Shown piece by piece: positions 16,914 to 25,715 of a stretch of 64,000 bases of DNA. The stretch covers positions 124,001-188,000 of the forward strand of contig DVFP01000019.1 in NCBI GenBank assembly GCA_018713145.1. The letters run 5' to 3'. Every line of letters starts with the position of its first letter. The first letter of the stretch is position 1. This DNA is from Candidatus Scybalocola faecavium. Lineage in GTDB: Bacteria; Bacillota; Clostridia; Lachnospirales; Lachnospiraceae. The notes under the pieces are model-generated. The model did no database searches. It had not been told where the DNA came from and saw only the letters and a list, made by a program, of their open reading frames with translations. The position numbers and the translations under genes are program-made.

Positions 16914-17363
16914 ATGAAGGCAGTCATTCAAAGAGTTTCAAAAGCCAGCGTCGATGTGGAAGGCCAGACTATCGGAAAAATCGGCAAAGGCTTTATGGTC
17001 TTGCTGGGCGTCCATGAGGATGACACCCAGGAGGACTTAAATTATCTTGTAAAAAAAGTTACCGGACTCAGGATTTTTGAAGATTCTCAGGGAAAAATGA
17101 ACCTTTCCCTGGCAGATGTAGGGGGAAGTTTGCTGGTCATCTCCCAGTTTACTTTACTTGCCAGCACCAAAAAAGGAAACCGGCCCAGCTTTATTCAGGC
17201 AGGAGCGCCCCAAATGTCCGAAGGGCTGTATGAACAGTTTATGGAAGCATGTCGAAATATGGGATTTCATGTAGAACATGGAAAGTTCGGCGCCCATATG
17301 GATGTTTCCCTCATTAACGACGGGCCTGTCACAATCATCATTGACAGCCGTCACAGAGAGTAA
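16914..17363 (+). CDS. dtd: D-aminoacyl-tRNA deacylase
   Basis: DTD hydrolyses D-amino acids mischarged on tRNA. It has the family start MKAVIQRVSKASVDVEG, the catalytic segment SQFTLLASTKKGNRPSF and the C-terminal GPVTIIIDS. The 149 residues equal the family length. GGAGG precedes the start. The DUF1847 gene follows 26 bp downstream on the same strand. Confidence 0.97.
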   Translation: MKAVIQRVSKASVDVEGQTIGKIGKGFMVLLGVHEDDTQEDLNYLVKKVTGLRIFEDSQGKMNLSLADVGGSLLVISQFTLLASTKKGNRPSFIQAGAPQMSEGLYEQFMEACRNMGFHVEHGKFGAHMDVSLINDGPVTIIIDSRHRE

Positions 17364-17389
17364 GACACAAAAGTAAGGAGAAATGTTTT

Positions 17390-18034
17390 ATGGAAAAATG
17401 TTCTGAAAAAAGCTGCATTGACTGCGGATATGCCAACTGCAGCAAAATGGACCGGACGTTTAATGACTTTTGTATGACCACCCATATGGACCAGGAAGTC
17501 CTGTCGGAAGCTATGGCATGCTATGCTCCCGACAATCCGGATTTTATCATTGCAAAAGCTGCAGCTGAAGTAGAATCGGAAAACTACTGTAAAATGACCC
17601 GGGTAGAAGAGATCATGGAATTTGCAAAAAAATTGGGTTTTCAAAAAATCGGTATCGCCACATGCGTGGGACTTCTTGGAGAGGCCCGCACAGCGGCCCG
17701 GATTTTCAGAGCCCACGGATTTGAAGTCTTTGGAATAGGCTGCAAGGCAGGCGCTGTGCCAAAGGTTTCCATCGGTATCCCAAAAAGCTGCGAAAATGTA
17801 GGTGTTAATATGTGCAACCCCATTCTCCAGGCAAAAATGCTGAACCATCATCACACAGAATTAAATGTGGTCATTGGCCTTTGTGTGGGCCATGACAGTC
17901 TGTTCTACAAATATTCAGATGCCATCGCTACTACTCTTATAACAAAAGACCGGGTCCTGTGCCATAATCCGGCGGCCGCTCTCTATCAGGCCAAAGGCTA
18001 TTATGCCCGGTTAATGAATCCGGACAACGAGTAG
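17390..18034 (+). CDS. DUF1847 putative metal-binding protein
   Basis: A 214-residue protein matching DUF1847, a family of Cys-rich anaerobe proteins of unknown function. Cysteines cluster at the N-terminus (CSEKSCIDCGYANC) and recur at CVGLLG, GCKAGAVPK, SCENVGVNMCNP and GLCVGHDS, consistent with a zinc or iron-sulfur site. The pattern of a Rossmann-like core (KIGIATCVGLLGEARTAARI) is typical. It is probably cotranscribed with dtd and ends in a strong terminator. Confidence 0.88.
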   Translation: MEKCSEKSCIDCGYANCSKMDRTFNDFCMTTHMDQEVLSEAMACYAPDNPDFIIAKAAAEVESENYCKMTRVEEIMEFAKKLGFQKIGIATCVGLLGEARTAARIFRAHGFEVFGIGCKAGAVPKVSIGIPKSCENVGVNMCNPILQAKMLNHHHTELNVVIGLCVGHDSLFYKYSDAIATTLITKDRVLCHNPAAALYQAKGYYARLMNPDNE

Positions 18035-18082
18035 GCAAAAGGGCCATTGGAAGCGCAAAACCTTTTCCAATGGCCCTTTTGC
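18035..18082. terminator. Bidirectional terminator, DUF1847 / pyrD
   Basis: A perfect 18-bp stem (18035-18052 with 18065-18082), with A-rich and T-rich arm ends, lies between convergent genes and can serve both strands. Confidence 0.92.
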
Positions 18083-18115
18083 TCTATTCTATCCCTCACA
18101 CAATATCCGGGAAAT

Positions 18116-19018
18116 TTACTTTACAATTCCGATAAGCGAATTAATATCCTCTACCTTATGACGGATCATATAATCTTCAATGCCGTCGATCACTTCAATG
18201 GTTGTGTAGGGATTGACAAAATTAGCCGTTCCTACAGCGACCATCGTTGCCCCTGCCAGAATAAATTCCATAGCGTCCGCTGCGGTGCGGATACCGCCCA
18301 TGCCGATGATCGGCAGGTCTACCGCGTTAGCCACCTGATAGACCATACGCACGGCGATAGGCTTAATACCAGGACCGGAAAGGCCGCCGGTTTTATTAGC
18401 CAGGGCAAAAGTCTGACGCTCAATATCAATCTTCATGCCTGTCAAGGTGTTAATGAGGGATAAGGCGTCTGCCCCTCCAGCCTGGGCAGCCCGGGCTGTT
18501 TCGGTAATATCTGTCACATTGGGGCTTAACTTCATAATAATAGGCTGTTTCGCCTTTGCTTTAATAGCCTTTGTTATATCTTCCACAGATTTGGGATTCT
18601 GGCCAAAAGCAATGCCCCCTTCTTTTACGTTAGGGCAGGAAATGTTGATCTCCAGCATATCCACATCCGTTTCCCCTAACCGCTCTACAGTTTCCACATA
18701 ATCTGCAGTAGTCTTTCCGCATACATTTACAATGATCTTTGTATCAAACTGCTTTAAAAAGGGAATGTCCCGCTGGATAAATACATCCACACCGGGATTT
18801 TGCAGGCCAATGGCATTTAACATACCGCTGCAGGTTTCCGCTATACGGGGGGTAGGATTTCCCGGCCAGGGAATATTGGCTACACCCTTGGTCACAACAG
18901 CTCCCAGGCGGTTCAGATCTACAAAATCTCCGTATTCCGCTCCGGATCCAAAGGTTCCTGAAGCAACGGTCACCGGATTTTTAAATTCAACACCTGCGAT
19001 TTTTACTTTTGTATTCAT
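18116..19018 (-). CDS. pyrD: Dihydroorotate dehydrogenase, catalytic subunit (class 1B)
   Basis: FMN-containing subunit oxidising dihydroorotate to orotate in pyrimidine synthesis. The signatures NPVTVASGTFG, NISCPNVKEGG (with the catalytic Cys) and the C-terminal GMGGIRTAADAMEFILAGA are present. The length of 300 and the adjacent pyrK identify the NAD-linked class 1B enzyme. It overlaps pyrK by one base. Confidence 0.97.
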   Translation of the reverse strand: MNTKVKIAGVEFKNPVTVASGTFGSGAEYGDFVDLNRLGAVVTKGVANIPWPGNPTPRIAETCSGMLNAIGLQNPGVDVFIQRDIPFLKQFDTKIIVNVCGKTTADYVETVERLGETDVDMLEINISCPNVKEGGIAFGQNPKSVEDITKAIKAKAKQPIIMKLSPNVTDITETARAAQAGGADALSLINTLTGMKIDIERQTFALANKTGGLSGPGIKPIAVRMVYQVANAVDLPIIGMGGIRTAADAMEFILAGATMVAVGTANFVNPYTTIEVIDGIEDYMIRHKVEDINSLIGIVK

Positions 19019-19788
19019 TATAATTCCACCTCCAGTGCGTCAAATACCGGTCCGTCCTTACAGATCCGCTTATTATGAACATGGGTATGAGGATCCACAT
19101 CCTTAGACTTGCATACACAGGCCAGACATGCGCCGATACCGCAGGCCATTTTTTCCTCAAGAGAAATCTGGCAATGGATCTGATTTTCCTGTGCAAAAGC
19201 CTTTACTGCCTTTAACATAGGTATAGGTCCGCAGCTGTAGATTTCATCTGCCTTCAAGCCATAGCGCTTAATAGCATCCATAACATTTCCCTGAGTGCCA
19301 ACGCTTCCGTCCTCGGTGGCAATATAAACGTTTCCATACTCTTCCAGCTCAGATGCCAAAAATGTCTGAGCGTCTCTGTAGCCTAAAATAATATCTTTCT
19401 CACACTCCAGGGATTTTGCCAGCTCCAGCATAGGCGGAATACCGATTCCTCCTGCGATCAGCATGGCCCGGCCTTCCTGCTTTAATGTATAGCCATTCCC
19501 TAAAGGTCCCATGATGCTCACCCGCTGTCCGGCTTTTAAATGAGAAAATTCCTCAGTTCCCGCACCGACAACCCGGTAAACCACACGAATACTGCGAAAC
19601 TCCCGATCCACCTCGCAAATACTAATGGGTCTTGGCAAAAGCCGCGAACTGTCATTACTATATATAGAAATAAACTGTCCCGGCTTTGCCTCATCAGCCA
19701 TCGTTCCTACAGCCAGCCACATACTGTACACACCATCAGCCAGCTTTTTCTGGTAATTTACTGTCACAGTCATCTTTTTTGCATTCAT
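19018..19788 (-). CDS. pyrK: Dihydroorotate dehydrogenase electron-transfer subunit
   Basis: PyrK carries FAD and a [2Fe-2S] cluster and passes electrons from PyrD to NAD+. FAD-binding RPISICEVD, the NAD-binding GGIGIPPMLELA, and the cluster Cys set near the C-terminus (CGIGACLACVCK and a later Cys) are visible. 256 residues is normal. It is translationally coupled to pyrD. Confidence 0.96.
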   Translation of the reverse strand: MNAKKMTVTVNYQKKLADGVYSMWLAVGTMADEAKPGQFISIYSNDSSRLLPRPISICEVDREFRSIRVVYRVVGAGTEEFSHLKAGQRVSIMGPLGNGYTLKQEGRAMLIAGGIGIPPMLELAKSLECEKDIILGYRDAQTFLASELEEYGNVYIATEDGSVGTQGNVMDAIKRYGLKADEIYSCGPIPMLKAVKAFAQENQIHCQISLEEKMACGIGACLACVCKSKDVDPHTHVHNKRICKDGPVFDALEVEL

Positions 19789-19894
19789 TTTCTTCTCTCC
19801 AATTTAATACATAACTATTCAGGATGGAACACGTTCCCTCAGCCATCCCCGGCCCACTTTTGCGGCAGTTCACCGCTTATGCGCCGCATACCAG

Positions 19895-21178
19895 TTACTC
19901 TCGTCCGCTGTACACGATCTTTCCGCCTACAATGGTTTCCATAACCTTTCCCCGAACCTTAAATCCTTCGAATGGGGTATTTTTTCCTTTAGAAACAAAA
20001 TCTTCCTTGCGGATCGTATATTCCTTGTCCGGATCAATAATAGTTATATCTGCAATCTTGCCCTCTTCCAGTGATCCCCGATCAATGCCAATGATCTGCG
20101 CCGGGCTGTAGCTCATGCGGCGGACCATTTCATAAGGGGTAAGCTTCCCTGTATGCACCAGATAGGTCATGGTCAAAGGCAGGGCGGTTTCGCTTCCTAC
20201 GATCCCAAAAGGCGCCTTGGCAATGGGTCTGGCCTTCTCCTCTTCGCTGTGGGGAGCATGGTCTGTAGAGATTGCTTCCATGATCCCACTGCTTATGCCT
20301 TCGATAAGGGCATCCCGGTCCTCTTTTGCCCTGAGCGGAGGATTCATCTTGTAATTGGCATCATCCCCCGGTATATCATCCTGAGTCAGCACAAAATGAT
20401 GAGGGCAAACTTCGCCGCTGACCTGGACACCATCTGCCTTAGCCTCTCTCACCATAGTCACGCTGTCCTTTGTCGAACAATGGCACAGGTGAAGGCGGCA
20501 TCCGGTAGATTTAGCCAGAATAATATCCCTGGCAGCAATAATATCCTCTACATCGTTTCCAATACCGGCCACACCAAGCTTTTCGGCCACCGGACCGGCA
20601 TTTAAAGCGCCCTGGCCCACCAGGGTTTTGTCCTCACAGTGAGCCAAAACTGTAATTCCTGCCTCCCTTGCCTGGACCATGGCTTCTTTATACAATTTTG
20701 TGTCCATGACGCTTTTTCCATCCTCACTGATGGCTACAGCTCCAGCCTGAGCCATACCGGCAATGTCTGCCAGTTCTTTACCCATCTGGCCCCGGGTCAC
20801 TGCCCCCACCGGCCAGATATTTACCACAGCGTCGGTTTTTGCCTTATCCTTAAGCCAGCCGATCATTTCCGGACTGTCGATCACAGGTTTAGTATTGGGC
20901 ATAGGGCAAATAGATGTGTAACCGCCTTTTGCAGCCGCCATGGCACCGGTCTTTATGGTTTCCTTATATTCAAAGCCCGGTTCTCTTAAATGGACATGAA
21001 GATCGATCAATCCGGGAACCACATAGCATCCTTTAGCATCTAAAACCTGATCTCCACAGGATGGATCCAGATTCTTCTCCACCTGGCATACCTTTCCATC
21101 CTTAACAAGCACATCAAAATAATCGTCCCGTTTCGTTGCCGGATCAATCAGCCGGCCGCCTTTAATTAAAAGACTCAT
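19895..21178 (-). CDS. pyrC: Dihydroorotase
   Basis: Zinc amidohydrolase that cyclises carbamoyl aspartate. Metal-binding motif DLHVHLREPG and the substrate loop TDHAPHS are intact. The start at ATG 21176-21178 (MSLLIKGGRLIDP) follows AAAGGGG; an in-frame ATG 21 bp upstream lacks an RBS. It precedes pyrK by 106 bp and with pyrK and pyrD forms a partial pyrimidine operon. The other pyr genes are not in the window. Confidence 0.96.
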   Translation of the reverse strand: MSLLIKGGRLIDPATKRDDYFDVLVKDGKVCQVEKNLDPSCGDQVLDAKGCYVVPGLIDLHVHLREPGFEYKETIKTGAMAAAKGGYTSICPMPNTKPVIDSPEMIGWLKDKAKTDAVVNIWPVGAVTRGQMGKELADIAGMAQAGAVAISEDGKSVMDTKLYKEAMVQAREAGITVLAHCEDKTLVGQGALNAGPVAEKLGVAGIGNDVEDIIAARDIILAKSTGCRLHLCHCSTKDSVTMVREAKADGVQVSGEVCPHHFVLTQDDIPGDDANYKMNPPLRAKEDRDALIEGISSGIMEAISTDHAPHSEEEKARPIAKAPFGIVGSETALPLTMTYLVHTGKLTPYEMVRRMSYSPAQIIGIDRGSLEEGKIADITIIDPDKEYTIRKEDFVSKGKNTPFEGFKVRGKVMETIVGGKIVYSGRE

Positions 21179-21265
21179 GAGCGAACCCCTTTCTCGCATT
21201 CTGCCCGGTCACTGGGCATAACTGGTTGAATCGTTGCCTTCTATTACTTTAAATCGTTTTACTTT

Positions 21266-21343
21266 AAAAACCGGCGGGATAAATTAACTGTTTCGTCATG
21301 GCTGCACCATGGCAGGACAGTTAAAAAACTTCCGCCGGTTTTT
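21266..21343 (-). terminator. Long-loop terminator of purA
   Basis: A 12-bp perfect stem (AAAAACCGGCGG 21266-21277 with 21332-21343) ends in T residues on the minus strand, 9 bp after the purA stop. The long loop holds a second pairing AACTGT/ACAGTT. Confidence 0.8.
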
Positions 21344-21351
21344 GTCAGGTC

Positions 21352-22632
21352 TTACTTTCTTTTAATAATATCGTGTCTTTCCGGTCCGTTGGAAACCATG
21401 GTAATAGGCACTCCGATTTCTTTTTCAATAAACTCAATATACTTGCGGCAGTTTTCCGGAAGCTGGTCGTACTCTTTAATTCCCCGGATGTCTTCCTTCC
21501 ATCCCGGCAGGTACTCATACACCGGTTTTGCCTTCTTTAAAAGATGGGTTGTTGGGAAATCCCTGGTTACCTGTCCATCGATCTCATAGCCGACACATAC
21601 AGGCAGTGTATCCAAATAGCCCAGCACATCCAGGACAGTCAAAGCCACCTCTGTAGCTCCCTGCATGCGGCAGCCGTAACGGGTAGCAACAGCATCAAAC
21701 CATCCCATACGTCTTGGCCGGCCTGTTGTAGCACCAAACTCGCCGCCGTCACCGCCTCTGCGGCGCAGCTCATCCGCCTCATCACCAAAGATCTCAGAAA
21801 CAAACTCACCTGCGCCAACAGCGCTGGAATAAGCTTTAACTACAGTAACCACATCCTTGATCTCATAGCATGGGATACCTGCCCCGATAGCACCGTAAGA
21901 TGCAAGGGTAGATGAAGAGGTTACCATAGGATAAATACCGAAATCCGGATCCTTTAAGGAACCCAGCTGGCCCTCAAGAAGAATACGCTTTCCTTCCTTC
22001 AGCGCGTCATGAAGGAACTTAGATGTATCGCATACATAAGGGCGTACCATCTCCCGGTACTCAAGGAGCGTATTAAAAATCTCCTGAGGATCTAAAGGTG
22101 TTTTATGATACAAATGCTCAATGAGCACATTCTTTGTTTCGATTACACGATCTACCTTTTCTTTCAGATCTGCTTCCTCGCCAAACAGCTCGCTCACCTG
22201 GAAACCGATCTTTGCGTATTTATCAGAATAAAACGGTGCAATACCGGATTTTGTGGAACCAAAGGACTTTCCGCCCAGTCTTTCCTCTTCGTACTGGTCA
22301 AATAAAATATGATACGGCATAAGAATCTGCGCCCGGTCGGAAACCAGGATCTTAGGCTTTGGAACGCCCTTGGATACAAGGTCTTCTACCTCTTTGATCA
22401 AGTAAGGGATATTCAGAGCTACACCGTTTCCGATCACACTTGTGGTATGACCATAAAAGACACCTGATGGAAGAAGGTGCAGTGCAAACTTACCATAATT
22501 ATTAATGATCGTATGGCCTGCATTGCTTCCGCCCTGGAATCTTACAATAATGTCTGATTCCTCAGCCAGCATGTCTGTGATCTTACCCTTTCCTTCATCT
22601 CCCCAGTTTGCGCCAACGATTGCTTTAACCAT
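21352..22632 (-). CDS. purA: Adenylosuccinate synthase
   Basis: PurA makes adenylosuccinate from IMP, Asp and GTP, the committed step to AMP. The N-terminal P-loop GANWGDEGKGKITD and the segment GFSSG-like QGGSNAGHTI are present, as is the C-terminal NGPERHD. The 426 residues match the family. An RBS (AAGGAG) precedes the ATG. It appears monocistronic, between a HAD-MarR gene and its own terminator. Confidence 0.97.
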   Translation of the reverse strand: MVKAIVGANWGDEGKGKITDMLAEESDIIVRFQGGSNAGHTIINNYGKFALHLLPSGVFYGHTTSVIGNGVALNIPYLIKEVEDLVSKGVPKPKILVSDRAQILMPYHILFDQYEEERLGGKSFGSTKSGIAPFYSDKYAKIGFQVSELFGEEADLKEKVDRVIETKNVLIEHLYHKTPLDPQEIFNTLLEYREMVRPYVCDTSKFLHDALKEGKRILLEGQLGSLKDPDFGIYPMVTSSSTLASYGAIGAGIPCYEIKDVVTVVKAYSSAVGAGEFVSEIFGDEADELRRRGGDGGEFGATTGRPRRMGWFDAVATRYGCRMQGATEVALTVLDVLGYLDTLPVCVGYEIDGQVTRDFPTTHLLKKAKPVYEYLPGWKEDIRGIKEYDQLPENCRKYIEFIEKEIGVPITMVSNGPERHDIIKRK

Positions 22633-22796
22633 AAACTCAGCTCCTTATATGTTTTGTAAAAACGTACACATCTGTGCCCAACCTTTGGCAGGCCCGTACC
22701 TGTCCGCCACCTTAGCACAGAGTCCGGCCTGTTGTCACACACGCTTTTATTGTATTCCAAAATCCAGTAAAAGTAAACTAAAAAATGTAATTTCTC

Positions 22797-23888
22797 TTAC
22801 TTTTCCATGAGTTCCTCCAGATTATCCCGGATCCGCTCATAAAAGCTGTACAGCTGTTTTAACTCTTCCGGTGAAAAATCCTTAAACATATGAATATCCA
22901 CATCGGTAAATGCTTCCCATGTTTGGGACAGAAGCTCTTTTCCCTTGGGGGTCGTTCTTAAAATGTTTAAACGGTTATCCTTTTCATCCATCTGCCGGTG
23001 AATATAGCCCATTTTTTCCAGCTTTTTTGCCGTCACTGCAATAGACGGCGGCGAAAGCTGCAGATCCGAGGCCAGCTGTCTTTGAGAAATCCCTTCATGA
23101 TGGAAAATATGGCCCAGCATCTTCATCTGGCTTGTGTTGATTCCCCGGCTGGCTGTCACCTGATCCAAGGCCATACCGTGAACACGCCACACCCGGCGGA
23201 ACAGACGCATCAACGGCTCCATCACATCCTCTTCAGGGTGAGTAAGCATAATACACATCTGCTCTACTGTGTCCGCAACCCCTAATGCCCCGGCCTGCTC
23301 CAGCTCTTCCCGTCCTCCGTAGCCAAAGCTGACGCCAATACAGGGAATCCCTGCCTCCCGGGCGCCTTCCACATCATGAAAACGGTCACCTACCATCACG
23401 GCCAAACATTTGTCTTTTACCTGTAAGCCCTCCAGCGCGGCCCGGATCACTTCACTTTTTTTGGTACGCCGTCCATCGAGAAAACTTCCATATACCTGGT
23501 CAAAATACTGGCGTATATGAAAATGCTCCAGAATCCGTTCCACAAAAACTTCCGGCTTTGATGAAGCAATGGCCAAAACATACCCGCGATCCTTTAAAAA
23601 GCTTAAAACCTCCGGGATTCCGTCATACAGCCGATTTTCAAAAATCCCCACATCTGCGAACCGCTCTCTGTATTTGGCTACCGCCTGATCCGCCTGCTGA
23701 CTGTCCAGACCGTAAAATTCCATAAAGGATTCCTTTAACGGTGGGCCGATAAATTTTTTCAGTTTTTCTAAAGGTTCGTCCTTGATTCCAAAAGCGTTTA
23801 AAGCATACTGGACGCTTTTGGTGATTCCCTCATAAGGATCTGTCAAAGTTCCGTCAAGATCAAATAAAATATACTTATATCGGTTCAT
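22797..23888 (-). CDS. Fused HAD phosphatase and MarR-type regulator
   Basis: Residues 1-215 form a complete HAD phosphatase of the phosphoglycolate phosphatase/pyrophosphatase PpaX type: motif I FDLDGTLTDP, motif II IASSKPE, and motif IV VGDRFHDVEGAREAGI. Residues 220-363 form a complete MarR winged-helix regulator, with recognition region ISQRQLASDLQLSPPSIAVT and wing DEKDNRLNILRTTPKG. There is no stop or frameshift between them. The fusion suggests DNA binding coupled to a small phosphorylated metabolite, or merely a joined gene pair. MarR domains normally dimerise, and here they would carry two phosphatase domains. Substrate unknown. Confidence 0.88.
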   Translation of the reverse strand: MNRYKYILFDLDGTLTDPYEGITKSVQYALNAFGIKDEPLEKLKKFIGPPLKESFMEFYGLDSQQADQAVAKYRERFADVGIFENRLYDGIPEVLSFLKDRGYVLAIASSKPEVFVERILEHFHIRQYFDQVYGSFLDGRRTKKSEVIRAALEGLQVKDKCLAVMVGDRFHDVEGAREAGIPCIGVSFGYGGREELEQAGALGVADTVEQMCIMLTHPEEDVMEPLMRLFRRVWRVHGMALDQVTASRGINTSQMKMLGHIFHHEGISQRQLASDLQLSPPSIAVTAKKLEKMGYIHRQMDEKDNRLNILRTTPKGKELLSQTWEAFTDVDIHMFKDFSPEELKQLYSFYERIRDNLEELMEK

Positions 23889-23909
23889 ACGCTGCCCCCT
23901 GCATCATTT

Positions 23910-24617
23910 TTAAACAAGAAATCCTCCGGCCTGACAGCGGTACAGCCGACAGGGCATCCCTTCCCTGGGCGGATCCTGAGCAATCAGCTTGCCTTCTGCC
24001 AGGGCTCTGGCTCCCTCTGCCAGCTTTGGGATAATTTCCGGCGAAAGAGGGCATGGTCCATGCGATGGCCAGATAATATCAAATTGATTTCTCCGCTCAT
24101 TCATCCGGTCCAGGGTTGCCCGGAATGCAGGAAGATTTCTTCCGGGACCAAACATATAAATATCTCCGGCCTGTATAGTGTCTCCGCTGATAAGCAGCCG
24201 CTTTTCCCGATCCAAAAGCATAATGCTCCCCGGGGTATGTCCCGGCGTCAGGATCACTTCAAACTTCCAGAAACCAAGATCCATCACCGTGCCTTCCCAC
24301 AGGGGACGGATCTTTTCCTTTCCGTCTTGATCCTTTTCAAAAGCTCCGCCCCGGGCAGCATAACAGTCCATCTCTGCCGGATGCATATAGATCCGGTCAA
24401 ATTCGTTATTTCTCCCTGTATGATCCATATCGGTGTGGGTATTTACCACAAACACAGGAAGCTTTGTCAGCTCAGACACTATATCCTTAACAGGCAATGT
24501 TCCAAAACCTGTATCCACAAGCATGGCCCGGTCCTTTCCTTCAAAAAGGAACATGCGCACGCCCCCATCTTCAATCCTCCAAAAATGTTCCTGTTCTTTA
24601 TATACATGTTCGTCCAT
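23910..24617 (-). CDS. MBL-fold metallo-hydrolase
   Basis: A 235-residue metallo-beta-lactamase-fold enzyme with the metal motif THTDMDHTG (about residues 62-70), the later metal His in TPGHTPGSIML and Asp in ISGDTI. This is typical of glyoxalase II-like and related hydrolases; the substrate cannot be named. It lies 21 bp upstream of the HAD-MarR gene on the same strand, so the two are probably cotranscribed. Confidence 0.88.
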   Translation of the reverse strand: MDEHVYKEQEHFWRIEDGGVRMFLFEGKDRAMLVDTGFGTLPVKDIVSELTKLPVFVVNTHTDMDHTGRNNEFDRIYMHPAEMDCYAARGGAFEKDQDGKEKIRPLWEGTVMDLGFWKFEVILTPGHTPGSIMLLDREKRLLISGDTIQAGDIYMFGPGRNLPAFRATLDRMNERRNQFDIIWPSHGPCPLSPEIIPKLAEGARALAEGKLIAQDPPREGMPCRLYRCQAGGFLV

Positions 24618-24680
24618 AGTAAACCAACCTCCTGACTTTCTTCTATTGTACCATCTGCTGCCAGGAATGTGAAGGGAATG

Positions 24681-25116
24681 TTATATATGCTTTGGAGGAA
24701 TCTGATAATTTGTCAACAACGCTTCGACTATAGGATTTCTATTTTTTTCTTTTGCTCCCACATGATAAAAATGTTCCCGTGTTATTTTATTGCAGGAATT
24801 CCAAACTGTACTAATATATGCGTTGCTTCTGTAAGCATTATGATCCCAGGTCGAAAGCATAAACAACGTGGCGTTTTGAGACAAGCAAGTATTTAAAGCA
24901 TGTTCCTTTTCTTCATCCCAACTATCATAATAATCCACGTGCCTGCCAATATATGGAGGATCACAATAAATAAAACTGTTCTCCGGCGCGCATGCGATCG
25001 TTTCTTCAAAAGATTGACATATAAAACTCCAATCATGTGTTTCTAATAGTTCTTCAACATGGCTGACCTGATTCACAATTTTGGTTACATAGGCCTTTGA
25101 AAATACTGAATACTCC
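24681..25116 (-). pseudogene. Truncated D12-class adenine-N6 DNA methyltransferase
   Basis: The C-terminal half of a Dam/M.EcoRV-type (D12 class) adenine methylase. The catalytic motif IYCDPPYIG is intact, followed by the expected target-recognition and C-terminal sequence. The N-terminal SAM-binding motif and about the first 130 residues are absent. In-frame homology begins near 25114 (EYSVFSKAYVTKIVNQV), directly at the end of the restriction-gene homology, so one deletion removed the end of one gene and the start of the other. An inactive remnant. Confidence 0.75.
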
Positions 25117-25610
25117 CAATATTAGCTGTGTTCCCGCTTCCGCCTTTATCGCTTGCAATCTTCCATTTTTCTTCCGCAAAAAACAAAAAATGATTTATGA
25201 CAGAAGGAATTTCTTCTAATTGATCTAATGTATATTTTTGGGTTTCATCCACCTTATTCGAACTAATTCTCGAATAGATGACTCCCAGGCAAAAATGCCC
25301 TGAATATTCATTATACGGATATTGTATATTTTTACTACTGTTTCTATTTACAAAATATTCTCCATGAGATCCCAAAGTAAATCCATTACAAAACTTCGGG
25401 TTATCTTCGCAGCGATATGTACGGAAATAGGTGAAGTTCCAAAATTTTCGATACGATTTTAGTATCTGAAGATATGGTATATATATTTTTAAATATGTCA
25501 ATCAACCCACGAATCGTCCATTCATCATTGTGGGTAATGCGACTTGTTAAAGACTCTGCAAAATCCTTCAATGCCTTAGCAAAATCCCTTTTTTCATTCT
25601 CATATTTCAC
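25109..25610 (-). pseudogene. EcoRV-family restriction endonuclease, internally deleted
   Basis: The frame starts at GTG 25608-25610 after AGGAGG. The fragment SSDTKIVSKILELHLFP corresponds to the EcoRV region around GSDTKVLSTIFEL. After a frame change near 25425, the fragments CNGFTLGSHGEYFVNRNSSK and EKWKIASDKGGSGNTANIGS correspond to EcoRV NNTKNIVYPF and DKWVIAGDLAGSGNTTNIGS regions. The catalytic segment (EcoRV Asp74, Asp90, Lys92) is missing because of a deletion of roughly 50 codons. Homology ends abruptly after NIGSI. The adjacent D12 methylase remnant agrees with an EcoRV-like pair. The family call is from remembered EcoRV sequence. Confidence 0.75.
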
Positions 25611-25632
25611 TGTAAACCTCCTGATATGAAAG

Positions 25633-25667
25633 CACCCGGACAAATACATCGTCCGGGTGTCTTTTTT
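25633..25667 (+). terminator. Plus-strand terminator-like hairpin
   Basis: CACCCGGAC (25633-25641) pairs with GTCCGGGTG (25651-25659), followed on the plus strand by TCTTTTTT. On the minus strand the tail is weak (CTTTC). It may still end the etfA transcript or block antisense reading from the restriction remnant. Confidence 0.7.
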
Positions 25668-25715
25668 AACGCATATATAATTTTAAGCCTGTGACAGTTT
25701 TATCAACAGTCAGGA

